Shown here: piece after piece, positions 45,633 through 45,756 of the stretch
How positions within the stretch are numbered: position 1 is the first letter of the stretch
How the letters are laid out: every line of letters begins with the position of its first letter
Assembly (NCBI RefSeq): GCF_945290125.1
Contig: NZ_CALYQV010000011.1
Location: 1 to 45,756 of the forward strand
Reading direction: 5' to 3'
DNA: 45,756 nucleotides
Source: an uncultured Lactobacillus sp.
GTDB lineage: Bacteria; Bacillota; Bacilli; Lactobacillales; Lactobacillaceae
Position numbers and translations under genes: made by a program
The notes under the pieces: generated by a model
What the model was told of the DNA's origin: nothing
Database searches by the model: none
What the model saw: only the letters and a program-made list of their open reading frames with translations

Positions 45633-45665
45633 AAAAAAAGGCGGAAGGAAGAATTTCCCTCCGCC
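45633..45665 (-). terminator. Terminator between gap and pgk
   Basis: An 11-bp GC-rich stem with one mismatch (45640-45650 with 45655-45665) is followed on the minus strand by seven T. Since pgk lies only 35 bp beyond, it probably reduces rather than stops read-through. Confidence 0.9.
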
Positions 45666-45703
45666 TTCTCTTTCACCACTTAACAGTAATCAAATATTAC
45701 AGA

Positions 45704-45756
45704 TTAAAGAGTAGCAAATTTCAACAAAGTACGAACCATTTGGCAAGTGAATGAGT
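45704..45756 (-). CDS. gap: Glyceraldehyde-3-phosphate dehydrogenase, C-terminal end only
   Basis: The last 17 codons are visible: SFTCQMVRTLLKFATL followed by TAA at 45704-45706, which matches the C-terminal helix of GAPDH (family ending like YSFTxQMVRTLLxFAxL). The rest lies to the right of the window. Placed just before pgk, it completes the usual gap-pgk-tpiA glycolytic order. Confidence 0.87.
   Translation of the reverse strand, partial: SFTCQMVRTLLKFATL

Overview
The window looks like the chromosome of a low-GC Gram-positive bacterium, most likely a host- or food-associated Lactobacillus of the delbrueckii/acidophilus group. The reasons are AT-rich DNA with strong GGAG-type ribosome binding sites, a mucus-binding (Mub-type) adhesin, an S-layer-type (SLAP-like) surface protein remnant, the cdaA-cdaR-glmM block with glmS close by, the gap-pgk-tpiA order, and an IMP dehydrogenase without CBS domains. 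The species call is inference; no rRNA or other marker is present.

Layout. 1-3149 (-): N-terminal part of a large secreted adhesin (KxYKxGK-type signal, K-rich spacer, L-type-lectin-like domain, three Mub repeats), cut by the window edge. Its upstream region carries a strong promoter, a possible XRE operator and a terminator-like hairpin, next to a divergent small XRE regulator (3601-3930, +). 4067-4774 (-) is a YebC-family regulator. 4982-13594 (+) holds a YjeM-like amino-acid permease, a HAD phosphatase, a LolD/MacB-type ABC exporter with a 930-residue coiled-coil permease, and a second three-gene ABC-2 exporter. 13657-16287 (-) is a copper module (CopA ATPase and membrane-anchored cupredoxin behind two CopY boxes) followed by an orphan RelB/DinJ-like small protein. 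16387-18949 (-) is a third exporter (ATPase and two permeases). guaB (+) stands alone at 19446-20591, converging on an MFS efflux pump-MarR operon (20640-22476, -) that has a clear palindromic operator.

22609-28211 (-) holds a TagE/GtfA-like glycosyltransferase, a HAD phosphatase-CopY-membrane protein operon (CopY is the probable regulator of the copper module 10 kb away), and glmS. A decayed SLAP-like surface protein gene (28594-29604, +) lies between glmS and the murB-cdaA-cdaR-glmM cluster (29720-33856, -), which couples c-di-AMP synthesis with amino-sugar and peptidoglycan precursor supply. Then come a DEDDh exonuclease (+), an ung-pta-tsaE operon (-), a HAD phosphatase with an unknown (possibly LURP-one-like) protein (+), an ABC half-transporter (-), an aldo/keto reductase-MerR pair (-), an SGNH hydrolase (-), two tandem paralogous secreted proteins of unknown function (-), and the glycolytic genes tpiA, pgk and the last codons of gap (-).

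No tRNA, rRNA, CRISPR array, insertion sequence or prophage was seen. Most of the window is ordinary housekeeping and transport DNA. The least explained parts are the adhesin and its regulatory leader, the dispersed copper circuit, the tandem secreted paralogs, and several exact palindromes sitting on promoters.
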